Assembly: GCF_014359955.1 (NCBI RefSeq)
Contig: NZ_JACIYL010000056.1
Coordinates: 1 to 11,033, forward strand
Direction: 5' to 3'
Source: Thermogutta sp.
GTDB lineage: Bacteria; Planctomycetota; Planctomycetia; Pirellulales; Thermoguttaceae
DNA: 11,033 nucleotides
The notes below the pieces were generated by a model, which saw only the letters and a list, made by a program, of their open reading frames with translations, did no database searches and had not been told where the DNA came from. Of this stretch, positions 1 to 6,860 are shown one piece after another. A program made the position numbers and the translations under genes. Numbering within the stretch: position 1 is the first letter of the stretch; every line of letters begins with the position of its first letter.

Positions 1-1
1 T

Positions 2-868
2 GCCGACCAACTGATCTTCAAGTCGAGAACTTCACAGACGCAGGATGTGAGCGATCCATTTGCATCGGACTCGGACCCGTCCTTGTCCTGTGCAGCCGGA
101 CAGAGAGAACCTGCGGCCAGTAAAGTAGGCGTCGAGGAAAAGCCGCTCGACAAGTCTCTGCCGACACCATGCGGAGCGGCGCAGCGGCAGGAGACATCTC
201 AATCCGAGACGGAGGCGACATTCCAGGCCGAGATCGTGGCCGGTGAGGAAGGTGTTCAAGCCCGTACACCAGCAGGCGCGGCGAGCGACACAACATTGGC
301 CGATGGCCCGGCCCCCTCACCCAGCGAGACCGAGACCACGGGAAGCATGGCGCAAATGGTGACCGGATCTGAACAGTCTGGCACCCAGCAGAATCAACGA
401 GGTTCCGACGATTTTGACTTCGAGACAGCCAACTGTGTTGAGCCGCCAACAGAGGTGGATCATCACCTCTGGCAGACGTTCCTTCAGGAACTGCATCATC
501 GATCACAGGTTTTGCGAAGGTCCGTTACTGAGCTGCGGAAACAGGAAAGCCTCAATCTTTTAAGCAATTTTGATACCGTGGTCGAGCTGGCCCGGACTCT
601 CCACACCATAAAATCGGCTGCTATGGTGGTTCCGGTGGAGGTAGTTGTGCGGGTGACGCACTCCCTGGAAAGTCTCCTTGAAGCGGCTACCCGTTCTGAT
701 ATCTCCTGGGACATCACAGTGCTTGACAGGTACTGCAACTGGCTGGATCTCTTTCTGAATTGTGCCGGACTGAGCTGGGCGGATCTGAATGAAGTCGGAG
801 AAAATCTGCTTCACGACCTGCAACAGATGATTCCCGCCGAAGCACCGGGGACAACGGTTCAACAGTGA
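2..868 (+). CDS. Hpt-domain phosphorelay protein, C-terminal part (5' end probably outside window)
   Basis: The C-terminal half is a CheA-P1-like histidine-phosphotransfer helix bundle. Numbered from a GTG at 47, the phospho-acceptor candidate is H186 (codon 602-604) in the motif LHTIKSAA, followed by a helix ending THSLESLLEA. Family knowledge: such domains relay phosphate between sensor kinases and response regulators in the cytoplasm. Residues 1-135 are acidic, rich in Ser, Thr, Glu, Gln and Pro, and probably disordered. No kinase, receiver or membrane segment is visible. The frame is open upstream to base 2, and the GTG at 47 has AGGA only one base away, so it is a poor start. I therefore treat the gene as running in from the left, where further domains may lie. 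The usual Gly after HxxK is Ser here. The 3' end overlaps the convergent kinase gene. Hpt assignment is fairly sure; the partner is unknown. Confidence 0.7.
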   Translation, partial: ADQLIFKSRTSQTQDVSDPFASDSDPSLSCAAGQREPAASKVGVEEKPLDKSLPTPCGAAQRQETSQSETEATFQAEIVAGEEGVQARTPAGAASDTTLADGPAPSPSETETTGSMAQMVTGSEQSGTQQNQRGSDDFDFETANCVEPPTEVDHHLWQTFLQELHHRSQVLRRSVTELRKQESLNLLSNFDTVVELARTLHTIKSAAMVVPVEVVVRVTHSLESLLEAATRSDISWDITVLDRYCNWLDLFLNCAGLSWADLNEVGENLLHDLQQMIPAEAPGTTVQQ

Positions 869-1869
869 CGGGCGAGAGCGGTCTTCGTCCCGGCGAGTTC
901 CTGAGTCGCCGAATAGTCGCGGTCGGTGAAAAATTCGATTTCGAGTGGATAAAGTACCTCGATCAGGGCGGTCGCGGAATGCGGTCGTCGCTCGGGTATC
1001 CGTGCGAGAAGGCTCCGCAACAGCCGAACCAGTTCCTGAGGAAGCGTGCCACGCATGGTGCGTGCATTGGGGAGAGGCCAGCTTCGATGCAAGGCGATTA
1101 ACTGGTCTAACGTCTTCGCATTGAAGGGGCGCCGACCGCAAAGCATTTCGTAAAGAATAATCCCCAGGCTGAAAAGGTCGGACCTGGCATCCGGCCTTCC
1201 ATCCACAGTCCACCATTCGGGCGCAATGTAATTGAGCGTTCCCGCAATAACTCGGCGGCGATCTTGAATTTCAGCCGGACGAACACAGAAACCGAGGTCG
1301 ATAAGAGTCACATGATAGTCGGCATTGACGATAATATTCTCCGGTTTAAGGTCAGCATGAATCCAGCCCGCCGCGTGAAGCGCCGCCAGCCCTTCGGCAA
1401 TCTGGCGTGTCAGCCAGAGGACTTCAGCCGTGGGCAGAGGGGATCGCCGACGGAGCAAGTCTCGCAGGGAGACGCCCTCCAGCCACGGCATGACGATGTA
1501 CTGCGGCTCGTGTCGTAATTGCCAGGCGAGCACGGGCACGATGTGAGGATGCGTCACGGTTCGGGCAACTTCGACTTCGCGGGCCAGGATGCGCTGGGCA
1601 ATCGACGAACCGACACATTGAGGGCGGATTGTTTTGACCGCATATTGGGGTGGAGACCCCGGCGAAGCGGATGCTGCCTGCGCCTGGTAAAGCTGTGTCC
1701 AGTTGCCTTCTGCTACCTGGCGAATAAGTACCCAGTCGCCGAGCTGGCGCTCGGCAACAGGCGACTCTTGGCAACAGGATCGCTTTGTGGATCCGGCACG
1801 CAGAACTGTCATGGCTGACTCGCGACGCTGGGAAGCACACAGCAGGCTGGAACGACCTAGCTCAGACAT
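859..1869 (-). CDS. Soluble serine/threonine protein kinase (Hanks type, non-RD)
   Basis: A single protein kinase domain fills residues ~45-310. Visible landmarks are the ATP lysine in AVK (K79), the helix-C glutamate E98, the catalytic loop HADLKPEN (D173, K175, N178), the metal aspartate in DLG (D191), the APE motif (E218) and DLFSLG (D231). All core catalytic residues are present, so I infer it is active and phosphorylates Ser/Thr. Deviations: the loop reads HAD rather than HRD (non-RD type), DFG is DLG, and the glycine-rich loop (residues 53-60) keeps only its central glycine, G55. There is no transmembrane segment, PASTA, FHA or WD40 module, so it is a small cytosolic kinase without a visible sensor. 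The start is unsure: M1 (1869) and M20 (1812) are both possible and neither has a good ribosome site. It is divergent from the exporter operon and convergent with the Hpt gene; its substrate is unknown. Confidence 0.88.
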   Translation of the reverse strand: MSELGRSSLLCASQRRESAMTVLRAGSTKRSCCQESPVAERQLGDWVLIRQVAEGNWTQLYQAQAASASPGSPPQYAVKTIRPQCVGSSIAQRILAREVEVARTVTHPHIVPVLAWQLRHEPQYIVMPWLEGVSLRDLLRRRSPLPTAEVLWLTRQIAEGLAALHAAGWIHADLKPENIIVNADYHVTLIDLGFCVRPAEIQDRRRVIAGTLNYIAPEWWTVDGRPDARSDLFSLGIILYEMLCGRRPFNAKTLDQLIALHRSWPLPNARTMRGTLPQELVRLLRSLLARIPERRPHSATALIEVLYPLEIEFFTDRDYSATQELAGTKTALARHC

Positions 1870-2099
1870 CGGCCAGCGTGGCCCTGGTGTGAAGAAACCG
1901 GCCGTTTAGCCGTCCCTTTGTTACGATTGTCGGCAACGATATGAACGGGACAGCCCGTTCCGCAAACAACACCGGCCTGTCGGTCGCTTCCGGCTCTTGC
2001 GGCATATTCCGTACAATAGCGAATTGTGGTCCTGTTCTTGGACAATGAAAAACCTCGGGTGAACGGGAAAAGGACGTTTCCTCCGCTTTTTCAAATGGG
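1870..2099. promoter_or_regulatory. Divergent intergenic control region with repeated GAACGGG half-sites
   Basis: This 230-bp gap separates the leftward kinase from the rightward exporter operon and must hold promoters for both. Seen directly: a perfect 7-bp inverted repeat, GAACGGG (1943-1949) and CCCGTTC (1954-1960) with a 4-bp spacer. A direct copy of the nine-base unit TGAACGGGA occurs at 1942-1950 and 2060-2068. A second dyad has arms ACAAT (2013-2017) and ATTGT (2023-2027). A rightward -10-like TACAAT lies at 2012-2017 but has no good -35. On the minus strand, TTGTTT (1964-1969) and TCATAT (1939-1944) are 19 bp apart and flank the first dyad, but the -10 match is weak. An operator role is inference. 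No convincing small gene was found here. Confidence 0.4.
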
Positions 2100-2885
2100 A
2101 TGCCGGGACGAGCACCGATGGTGGGCCGATTCTTTGGTTTGACTCGCCGTGTGAACTCAGAACCTGTGCCAGGCCATTCGTCGGAAGATCTCCTGCGGAT
2201 TGTGCAGGTCACGAAAGTTTTTCAAATGGGCGAGGTCGCATTAGAAGCCCTGAAAGACGTCAGTTTGGATATCCATGAGGGGGAGTTCCTGGTTATTTTG
2301 GGACCGAGTGGCTCGGGCAAGTCCACGTTGCTCAATTTGATCGGGGGACTCGATAGGCCGACCGTGGGCCACGTGTTGTATCGAGGGATGGATCTTTCGG
2401 GATTTTCGTATCGAAAACTCACATGGTATCGAAGGGAAGTGATCGGCTTTGTATTTCAGTTTTACAATCTGATCAGCAATTTGACGGCGATGGAAAACGT
2501 CATGCTGGCAGCCAACCTTGTTGCCTCCCCGCTGGATCCCTTTGAGGTGCTGGAAAAGGTTGGGCTTCGGGAACGGGCGGACAGCTTCCCCTCCCAGATG
2601 TCGGGGGGAGAACAACAGCGGGTGGCCATCGCCCGAGCGTTAGTCAAAAATCCGCCCCTCCTCCTCTGCGATGAGCCGACTGGGGCACTCGACGATGTAA
2701 CGGGACGGCAGATTTTGCGCTTGCTTCTGGATTTATGTCGCGAAATGAAAAAAACAGTGGTGCTGATAACGCACAATACCGCGATTGCGCAGATGGCTGA
2801 CCGAGTTGTGCGGCTGCGAAGTGGGCGGATTGTCGAGGTCTTCCACCAACCCCACCCTTTGCCGCCGGAAAGCGTTCAGTGGTAG
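2100..2885 (+). CDS. ABC transporter ATP-binding protein (MacB/LolD-like, FtsX-permease partner)
   Basis: This 261-residue cytoplasmic ATPase would power the adjacent permease. Motifs in order: Walker A GPSGSGKST (68-76), Q-loop Q120 in VFQFYNL, signature SGGEQQR (168-174), Walker B LLLCDEPTGALD with D191 and catalytic E192, and the H-loop in THN (H225). This layout and the TGALD D-loop are typical of the MacB/LolD branch, whose ATPases drive mechanotransmission through FtsX-like permeases. The ABC fold begins near residue 31. The first 30 residues are extra and basic, and the start could be the ATG at 2118, which has GGGA nine bases upstream, instead of 2100, which has no ribosome site. It is first gene of a three-gene operon, with 52 bp to the permease. 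Family assignment is firm; the substrate cannot be read from the sequence. Confidence 0.93.
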   Translation: MPGRAPMVGRFFGLTRRVNSEPVPGHSSEDLLRIVQVTKVFQMGEVALEALKDVSLDIHEGEFLVILGPSGSGKSTLLNLIGGLDRPTVGHVLYRGMDLSGFSYRKLTWYRREVIGFVFQFYNLISNLTAMENVMLAANLVASPLDPFEVLEKVGLRERADSFPSQMSGGEQQRVAIARALVKNPPLLLCDEPTGALDDVTGRQILRLLLDLCREMKKTVVLITHNTAIAQMADRVVRLRSGRIVEVFHQPHPLPPESVQW

Positions 2886-2937
2886 AACGGCAAAAACCGC
2901 TGGGTATGTTTGGGCCCCGATTGCTTAATACGAGCCT

Positions 2938-5319
2938 ATGTTCAGTTTGCTCCATCGGAAACTGTTGAGAGAACTTCTCGCTTCGGGGATGACAGTTCTG
3001 GCCATCGTCCTGGTGACGATGGTTGGCATTGCCTGCTTCGTTGCCATGCGGTCAGCGCATCGCAACCTGAGCTGGGCACGCGACTATTATTACTCCCGCG
3101 GACGCATGGCGGACTTTTGGATCTCGGTCAAGAAACTCCCGCGGACAGAACTTGCCCGTCTGAAAGATATTCCTGGAATTGTCGAGATCGAACCCCGCAT
3201 TCGCTTTCCGGTGACCGTCGACTTGCCCGACCAGGACAAGCCACTTGCGGGGGTTGCCCTCAGTTTGCCGGATACCCTTCGTCCCACGCTCAATCAAATT
3301 GAGATACTGCGGGGCGGTTATTTTACGGGCACCCAACCGAAGGAAGTGATCGTCAACGACGTCTTTGCACAGGCGCATGGGCTGCGGGTGGGTGACAAGC
3401 TGACACTCAATCTGGGGCAGCGGCGGGAGGATTTGACCATAGTGGGGACGGCGTTCAGTTGCGAGTTTGTCTATCCGCTGGGGCCGGCGGCCATCGTTCC
3501 CGACCGAGAGGGTTTCGGTATTTTCTATCTCAAGCAAAGTTTTGCCCAGGATGTTTATGACATGGCGGGAGCTGCGAATGAACTCGTGGGCAGATTGACG
3601 CCAGCAGGTCGGCAGGCCGTGAGAACCATTCTCGCGGAAGTCGAACGCAGGATAGAAGAATACGGAGTAATCTCCACTATACCGCTGGACGAATATCCCT
3701 CAAACACGTTCTTGAGTCAGGAAATTGAAGGATTGCGAACATTCGCTTTTATTATTCCGGCAGTGTTTTTAATCGTCGCAGGAATTATCGTCAATATCGT
3801 CATGATTCGACGCATAGAGCAACAAAGGATTGTTATCGGAACTTTAAAAGCGCTTGGGATGGACGATCGCCTCATCGGCTGGCATGTCCTGGAATATGCA
3901 CTGGTGGTGGGAGCGATTGGAGGTGTGCTGGGATGTGGTTTGGGGCAGTGGCTGGGGGATTCCATGACGCATCTGTATCGGCGGTTCTACGAATTTCCCA
4001 GGCTGCCAAGTCGCTGCTATCCTGATTTGCACATCCAGGCGCTGGTGTTGGCAATTTTGGCGTCTGGGGCGGGAGGATGGCAGGGAATGCGACGATCCCT
4101 CACCCTGGAACCGGCTACTGCCATGAGGCCGGCCGCACCTTCTATGGGAGGCCGTGTCTTTTTGGAAAAGTTTCGGCTTTTCTGGGAGGTCCTCACTCCG
4201 GCGTGGCGGATGGTGGTGCGGTATCTGTTTCGTCATCCTTTTCGAACAGTTGCAGGCCTCGTCACCGGAATCCTGGCCACGGCCGTGATGTCGATGATTC
4301 TGTCTCTGGCCGTTGGTATCGACTACCTGATGACGTTTCACTTCGAGTGGGTGTACCGCAGTGATGCAACACTGGTTCTCAAGAACGAGCAGAACGACAG
4401 CGTCATGGACGAGGTGCGGCGGCTTCCGGGAGTTCGATGGGTCGAGCCGATTCTGGCTGTCCCCGTGACATTACGATATGAGGCACGCGAAAAGTTGACC
4501 ACCGTGACCGGCCTGCGGGAGGACCGGTTGCTCACCGTGCCGCGGGATCGGGCAGGCCACGCGATCGCGATCCCGTCGGTTGGGTTTGTGATCAGCCGGC
4601 AGCTTGCGCAGGAATTGAAACTTGCGGTGGGAGATAACGTCGAGTGGCGTCCGGTCAAGGGCCGCCGGGATTGGTATCGCTCTCCCATAACATCCATCGC
4701 TGACGACTATGTGGGGACGGCAGTCTACGCGAGCATCGCCTATCTCCATCAAGTTCTGGGAGAGGAGTACCCGGTTAATCGAATTCAGATCAGCTTGGAT
4801 CAAAACCCCCAGCAACGCGTCCGTTTTTTTCAATCGCTTAAAAAACTGGCGGGGATAGAAGAGGTGCTCAATCACGCGGACATGAAAGCTAACCTGGAAA
4901 ATACGTTGCTGCGTAACATTTGGGCGATTCTTTCTTTCGAAATTGGCTTTGCTGGCTCTCTGTTCTTTGGGGCGTTGCTCAGCGCGGGAGTGATTGCTGT
5001 AGAAGAACGACGCCGGGAGTTCGGTGCCCTTTATGTGACCGGTTATACGCCCCTGCAGATTGGCGGATTGCTCGCTCGGGAGCACCTGGTGATTCTGACG
5101 CTGGGGCTGATCATGGGGTTGCCCCTGGGCTATGTCCTGACCGATTACGTCGTAGGAACCTATCAGAGCGAGGTCCTCCGCATGCCGCTGTTGTTTCCGC
5201 CTCGTGTGTGGTTGCTCACGGCTTTTTGGGGAACGGTGTTTGCGACCGCCTCTCACCTTGTGGTGGAAAACATGATCTGGCGAATCCCGTGGCTGGAAAC
5301 CATCAAGGCCAACGAGTGA
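2938..5319 (+). CDS. FtsX/MacB-like ABC transporter permease, duplicated eight-TM form
   Basis: Inner-membrane permease of the exporter, 793 residues. Hydrophobic segments lie near residues 17-38, 268-290, 317-338, 366-385, 437-463, 662-688, 713-738 and 756-776. This makes two FtsX-like halves of four helices, each with a large soluble loop after its first helix (about 39-267 and 464-661), the MacB-type periplasmic domain. Each half has the coupling helix after its second TM: RRIEQQRIVIGTLKALG (291-307) and EERRREFGALYVTGY (689-703). Each half also ends in a short polar tail, EPATAMRP and WLETIKANE. Eight TMs distinguish it from MacB itself (four) and resemble larger FtsX-family exporters. 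The ATG at 2938 fits the usual LLHRKLLREL amino terminus, though only a weak GAG precedes it. The stop overlaps the ribosome site of the next gene, suggesting coupled translation. Substrate unknown; lipids, lipoproteins or small molecules are possible. Confidence 0.92.
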   Translation: MFSLLHRKLLRELLASGMTVLAIVLVTMVGIACFVAMRSAHRNLSWARDYYYSRGRMADFWISVKKLPRTELARLKDIPGIVEIEPRIRFPVTVDLPDQDKPLAGVALSLPDTLRPTLNQIEILRGGYFTGTQPKEVIVNDVFAQAHGLRVGDKLTLNLGQRREDLTIVGTAFSCEFVYPLGPAAIVPDREGFGIFYLKQSFAQDVYDMAGAANELVGRLTPAGRQAVRTILAEVERRIEEYGVISTIPLDEYPSNTFLSQEIEGLRTFAFIIPAVFLIVAGIIVNIVMIRRIEQQRIVIGTLKALGMDDRLIGWHVLEYALVVGAIGGVLGCGLGQWLGDSMTHLYRRFYEFPRLPSRCYPDLHIQALVLAILASGAGGWQGMRRSLTLEPATAMRPAAPSMGGRVFLEKFRLFWEVLTPAWRMVVRYLFRHPFRTVAGLVTGILATAVMSMILSLAVGIDYLMTFHFEWVYRSDATLVLKNEQNDSVMDEVRRLPGVRWVEPILAVPVTLRYEAREKLTTVTGLREDRLLTVPRDRAGHAIAIPSVGFVISRQLAQELKLAVGDNVEWRPVKGRRDWYRSPITSIADDYVGTAVYASIAYLHQVLGEEYPVNRIQISLDQNPQQRVRFFQSLKKLAGIEEVLNHADMKANLENTLLRNIWAILSFEIGFAGSLFFGALLSAGVIAVEERRREFGALYVTGYTPLQIGGLLAREHLVILTLGLIMGLPLGYVLTDYVVGTYQSEVLRMPLLFPPRVWLLTAFWGTVFATASHLVVENMIWRIPWLETIKANE

Positions 5320-5331
5320 GGGACAGTGAAG
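5318..5331 (+). promoter_or_regulatory. Ribosome binding site of the adaptor gene, overlapping the permease stop
   Basis: GAGGGA (5318-5323) overlaps the permease stop codon (5317-5319) and sits eight bases before the ATG at 5332. It decides the start in favour of that ATG over the upstream GTG and suggests translational coupling of permease and adaptor. Confidence 0.65.
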
Positions 5332-6684
5332 ATGGCAACTCGGAGAGCGTTTGTGGGAAAAACGGTGCGGGTTTTGGGGACGGTGTTGGTCCTCTGCCTC
5401 GTCGGGCTGGTTTTGTATGTTCTTCTTGCCGATTCAAGTCAAGAAAATCAAACCGACGTGGTGCTCTGCCGTCGGGGCACTATCCGGGAGTTTATCAGTG
5501 AACGGGGCATGACCCGACTGCCCGAAACCGTCCTGATAAGTATGCCGTTCAACGGTCGGATTGAGGCCATTCCCTGGCGGGAAGGAACAGAAGTGAAAAA
5601 AGGCCAGGTTCTCGCTCGGGTTGTACCGGCGGATGTGGAAAACATGCTGGCCGAGGCTCGGGCGGTAGTGGCGCGTGTGGAGGCGGCCATCCGCACCAAT
5701 CGAGACAATCGGGTGGAAGAAACGGCGCTTCAGCAGGCGCAGCAGTACGTGGAATCGATGAAATCCACGGTGGAGGCGGCAGCGGCTCGGGCCAATGCCA
5801 GCGAGGCTCGTTACAACTATGCGGAAACGCGTCTGAAACGGGTAACGGCCCTCGTGGGGTCAGGAGCTGCGTCCCAGGATGATGTCGATCGTGCCGAATT
5901 GGCGAGTATTGAGGCTTCACTTGGTTATCGTGAGGATCGCCTGGTCCACGCGGCACTTTCTTCCCTTCAGGCGGCTACGAACCTTTTGCCCACTCTCATT
6001 CAGAGGTATATCGAGCACAAATCCCTGGTGGAAGGCGAGCTTCAGCAACAACTGGCGGAAGCCCAAGCACGTTTGAAAATGGCGGAGGAAAATGCCCGAC
6101 GGGCTGTCATGACAAGCCCCTATGACGGTGTCGTCCTTCACCGCTTTGTGAGCCATGAGCAGTTTCTCACGGCGGGGACCCCGCTTCTGGAAATTGGACG
6201 CTGGGAGGATCTGGAAGTGGAAGCCGACATCCTCACGGAGCAGGCTGTTCGCATTCGGCCGGGCATGCCGGTGGATATTTTCCTGGGGGCGAATGAGGAC
6301 GTGCCAGTCTGTCAGGGCCGGGTTAGCAGGATCTATCCCGCGGCGTTTACCAAATTGAGCTCGCTTGGGGTGGAGGAACAACGCGTGAAAGTTATTGTGG
6401 CCCTCACTCCGGAAACGATTGCAAAGCTGCGGGAGCGGTACCATGTGGGGGTTGGCTACCGAGTGCGTGTGCACATCATCACGCAGGAACGGGCCAATGT
6501 GCTCATTGTGCCTCGCATTGCCGTGGTACAGCTCGATCAGCAGCACTGGGCTGTGTGGACCCGGAAGGGGGGTGTCCTTCGCCGACAGCCGGTGCAAGTG
6601 GGAGTGATGAACGACCGCGAAGCAGAAATCCAAACAGGGCTCAGCGAGGGGGACGAAGTCGTTCTGACGCCGATGAGTCAGTAG
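5332..6684 (+). CDS. HlyD-family periplasmic adaptor (membrane fusion protein) of the ABC exporter
   Basis: Links the inner-membrane permease to an outer-membrane channel. Counting from a possible GTG at 5326, residues 16-35 form a membrane anchor. Residues 70-102 are the first lipoyl half-motif (GRIEAIPWREGTEVKKGQVL). Residues ~103-260 form an alpha-helical hairpin, and 262-290 the second lipoyl half (TSPYDGVVLHRFVSHEQFLT), followed by beta-barrel and membrane-proximal domains. At the hairpin tip, R172, L176 and S183 reproduce the spacing of the RLS motif that adaptors such as AcrA use to dock on TolC. I prefer the ATG at 5332: GAGGGA (5318-5323) lies eight bases upstream, while only two bases separate it from the GTG. 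That site overlaps the permease stop, so the three genes are one operon. No outer-membrane channel gene lies nearby. Confidence 0.92.
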   Translation: MATRRAFVGKTVRVLGTVLVLCLVGLVLYVLLADSSQENQTDVVLCRRGTIREFISERGMTRLPETVLISMPFNGRIEAIPWREGTEVKKGQVLARVVPADVENMLAEARAVVARVEAAIRTNRDNRVEETALQQAQQYVESMKSTVEAAAARANASEARYNYAETRLKRVTALVGSGAASQDDVDRAELASIEASLGYREDRLVHAALSSLQAATNLLPTLIQRYIEHKSLVEGELQQQLAEAQARLKMAEENARRAVMTSPYDGVVLHRFVSHEQFLTAGTPLLEIGRWEDLEVEADILTEQAVRIRPGMPVDIFLGANEDVPVCQGRVSRIYPAAFTKLSSLGVEEQRVKVIVALTPETIAKLRERYHVGVGYRVRVHIITQERANVLIVPRIAVVQLDQQHWAVWTRKGGVLRRQPVQVGVMNDREAEIQTGLSEGDEVVLTPMSQ

Positions 6685-6757
6685 CGATGTTAGCTCGTTC
6701 TCCGATGGAAAAAAGCAGGGAGATCCGGAGCAGGAAGGAAGAACATCCTGCGGAGCG

Positions 6758-6786
6758 TTGCCGGGGGAATTGGTCCATGATACGAT
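6758..6786 (+). promoter_or_regulatory. Candidate sigma-70-type promoter upstream of tatC
   Basis: TTGCCG (6758-6763) and TACGAT (6781-6786) are separated by exactly 17 bp; each matches four of six positions of the classical consensus. The site lies in the 176-bp gap between the adaptor stop and tatC and would give a leader of roughly 65-70 bases. This suggests tatC can be transcribed independently of the exporter operon. Matches of this quality occur by chance, so this is only a candidate. Confidence 0.33.
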
Positions 6787-6860
6787 GGCGGTATGGGAAG
6801 TTTGTCGTCGTATGTTCCCCTGGACGGCGATAAGAAGAGGAGATTATCCCCATTACGTCT

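Noticed and set aside
560..1216. A 218-codon minus-strand reading frame crossing the Hpt/kinase junction
   Set aside because: It overlaps two well-supported genes, has no recognisable domain and low-complexity basic composition; it is an antisense shadow.
1862..2212. A 116-codon minus-strand reading frame covering the divergent region
   Set aside because: It overlaps both flanking genes, has no motif or ribosome site, and would remove the space needed for two promoters.
4471..5256. A 261-codon minus-strand reading frame inside the permease gene
   Set aside because: Entirely antisense to a clear membrane protein and without any family motif or ribosome site.
5917..6633. A 238-codon minus-strand reading frame inside the adaptor gene
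   Set aside because: Histidine-rich antisense translation with no domain signature; the plus-strand adaptor explains the conservation.
6685..6860. A small gene (for example tatA) between the adaptor and tatC
   Set aside because: No frame here gives an N-terminal hydrophobic helix followed by an amphipathic one; the gap fits a leader with promoter and ribosome site.
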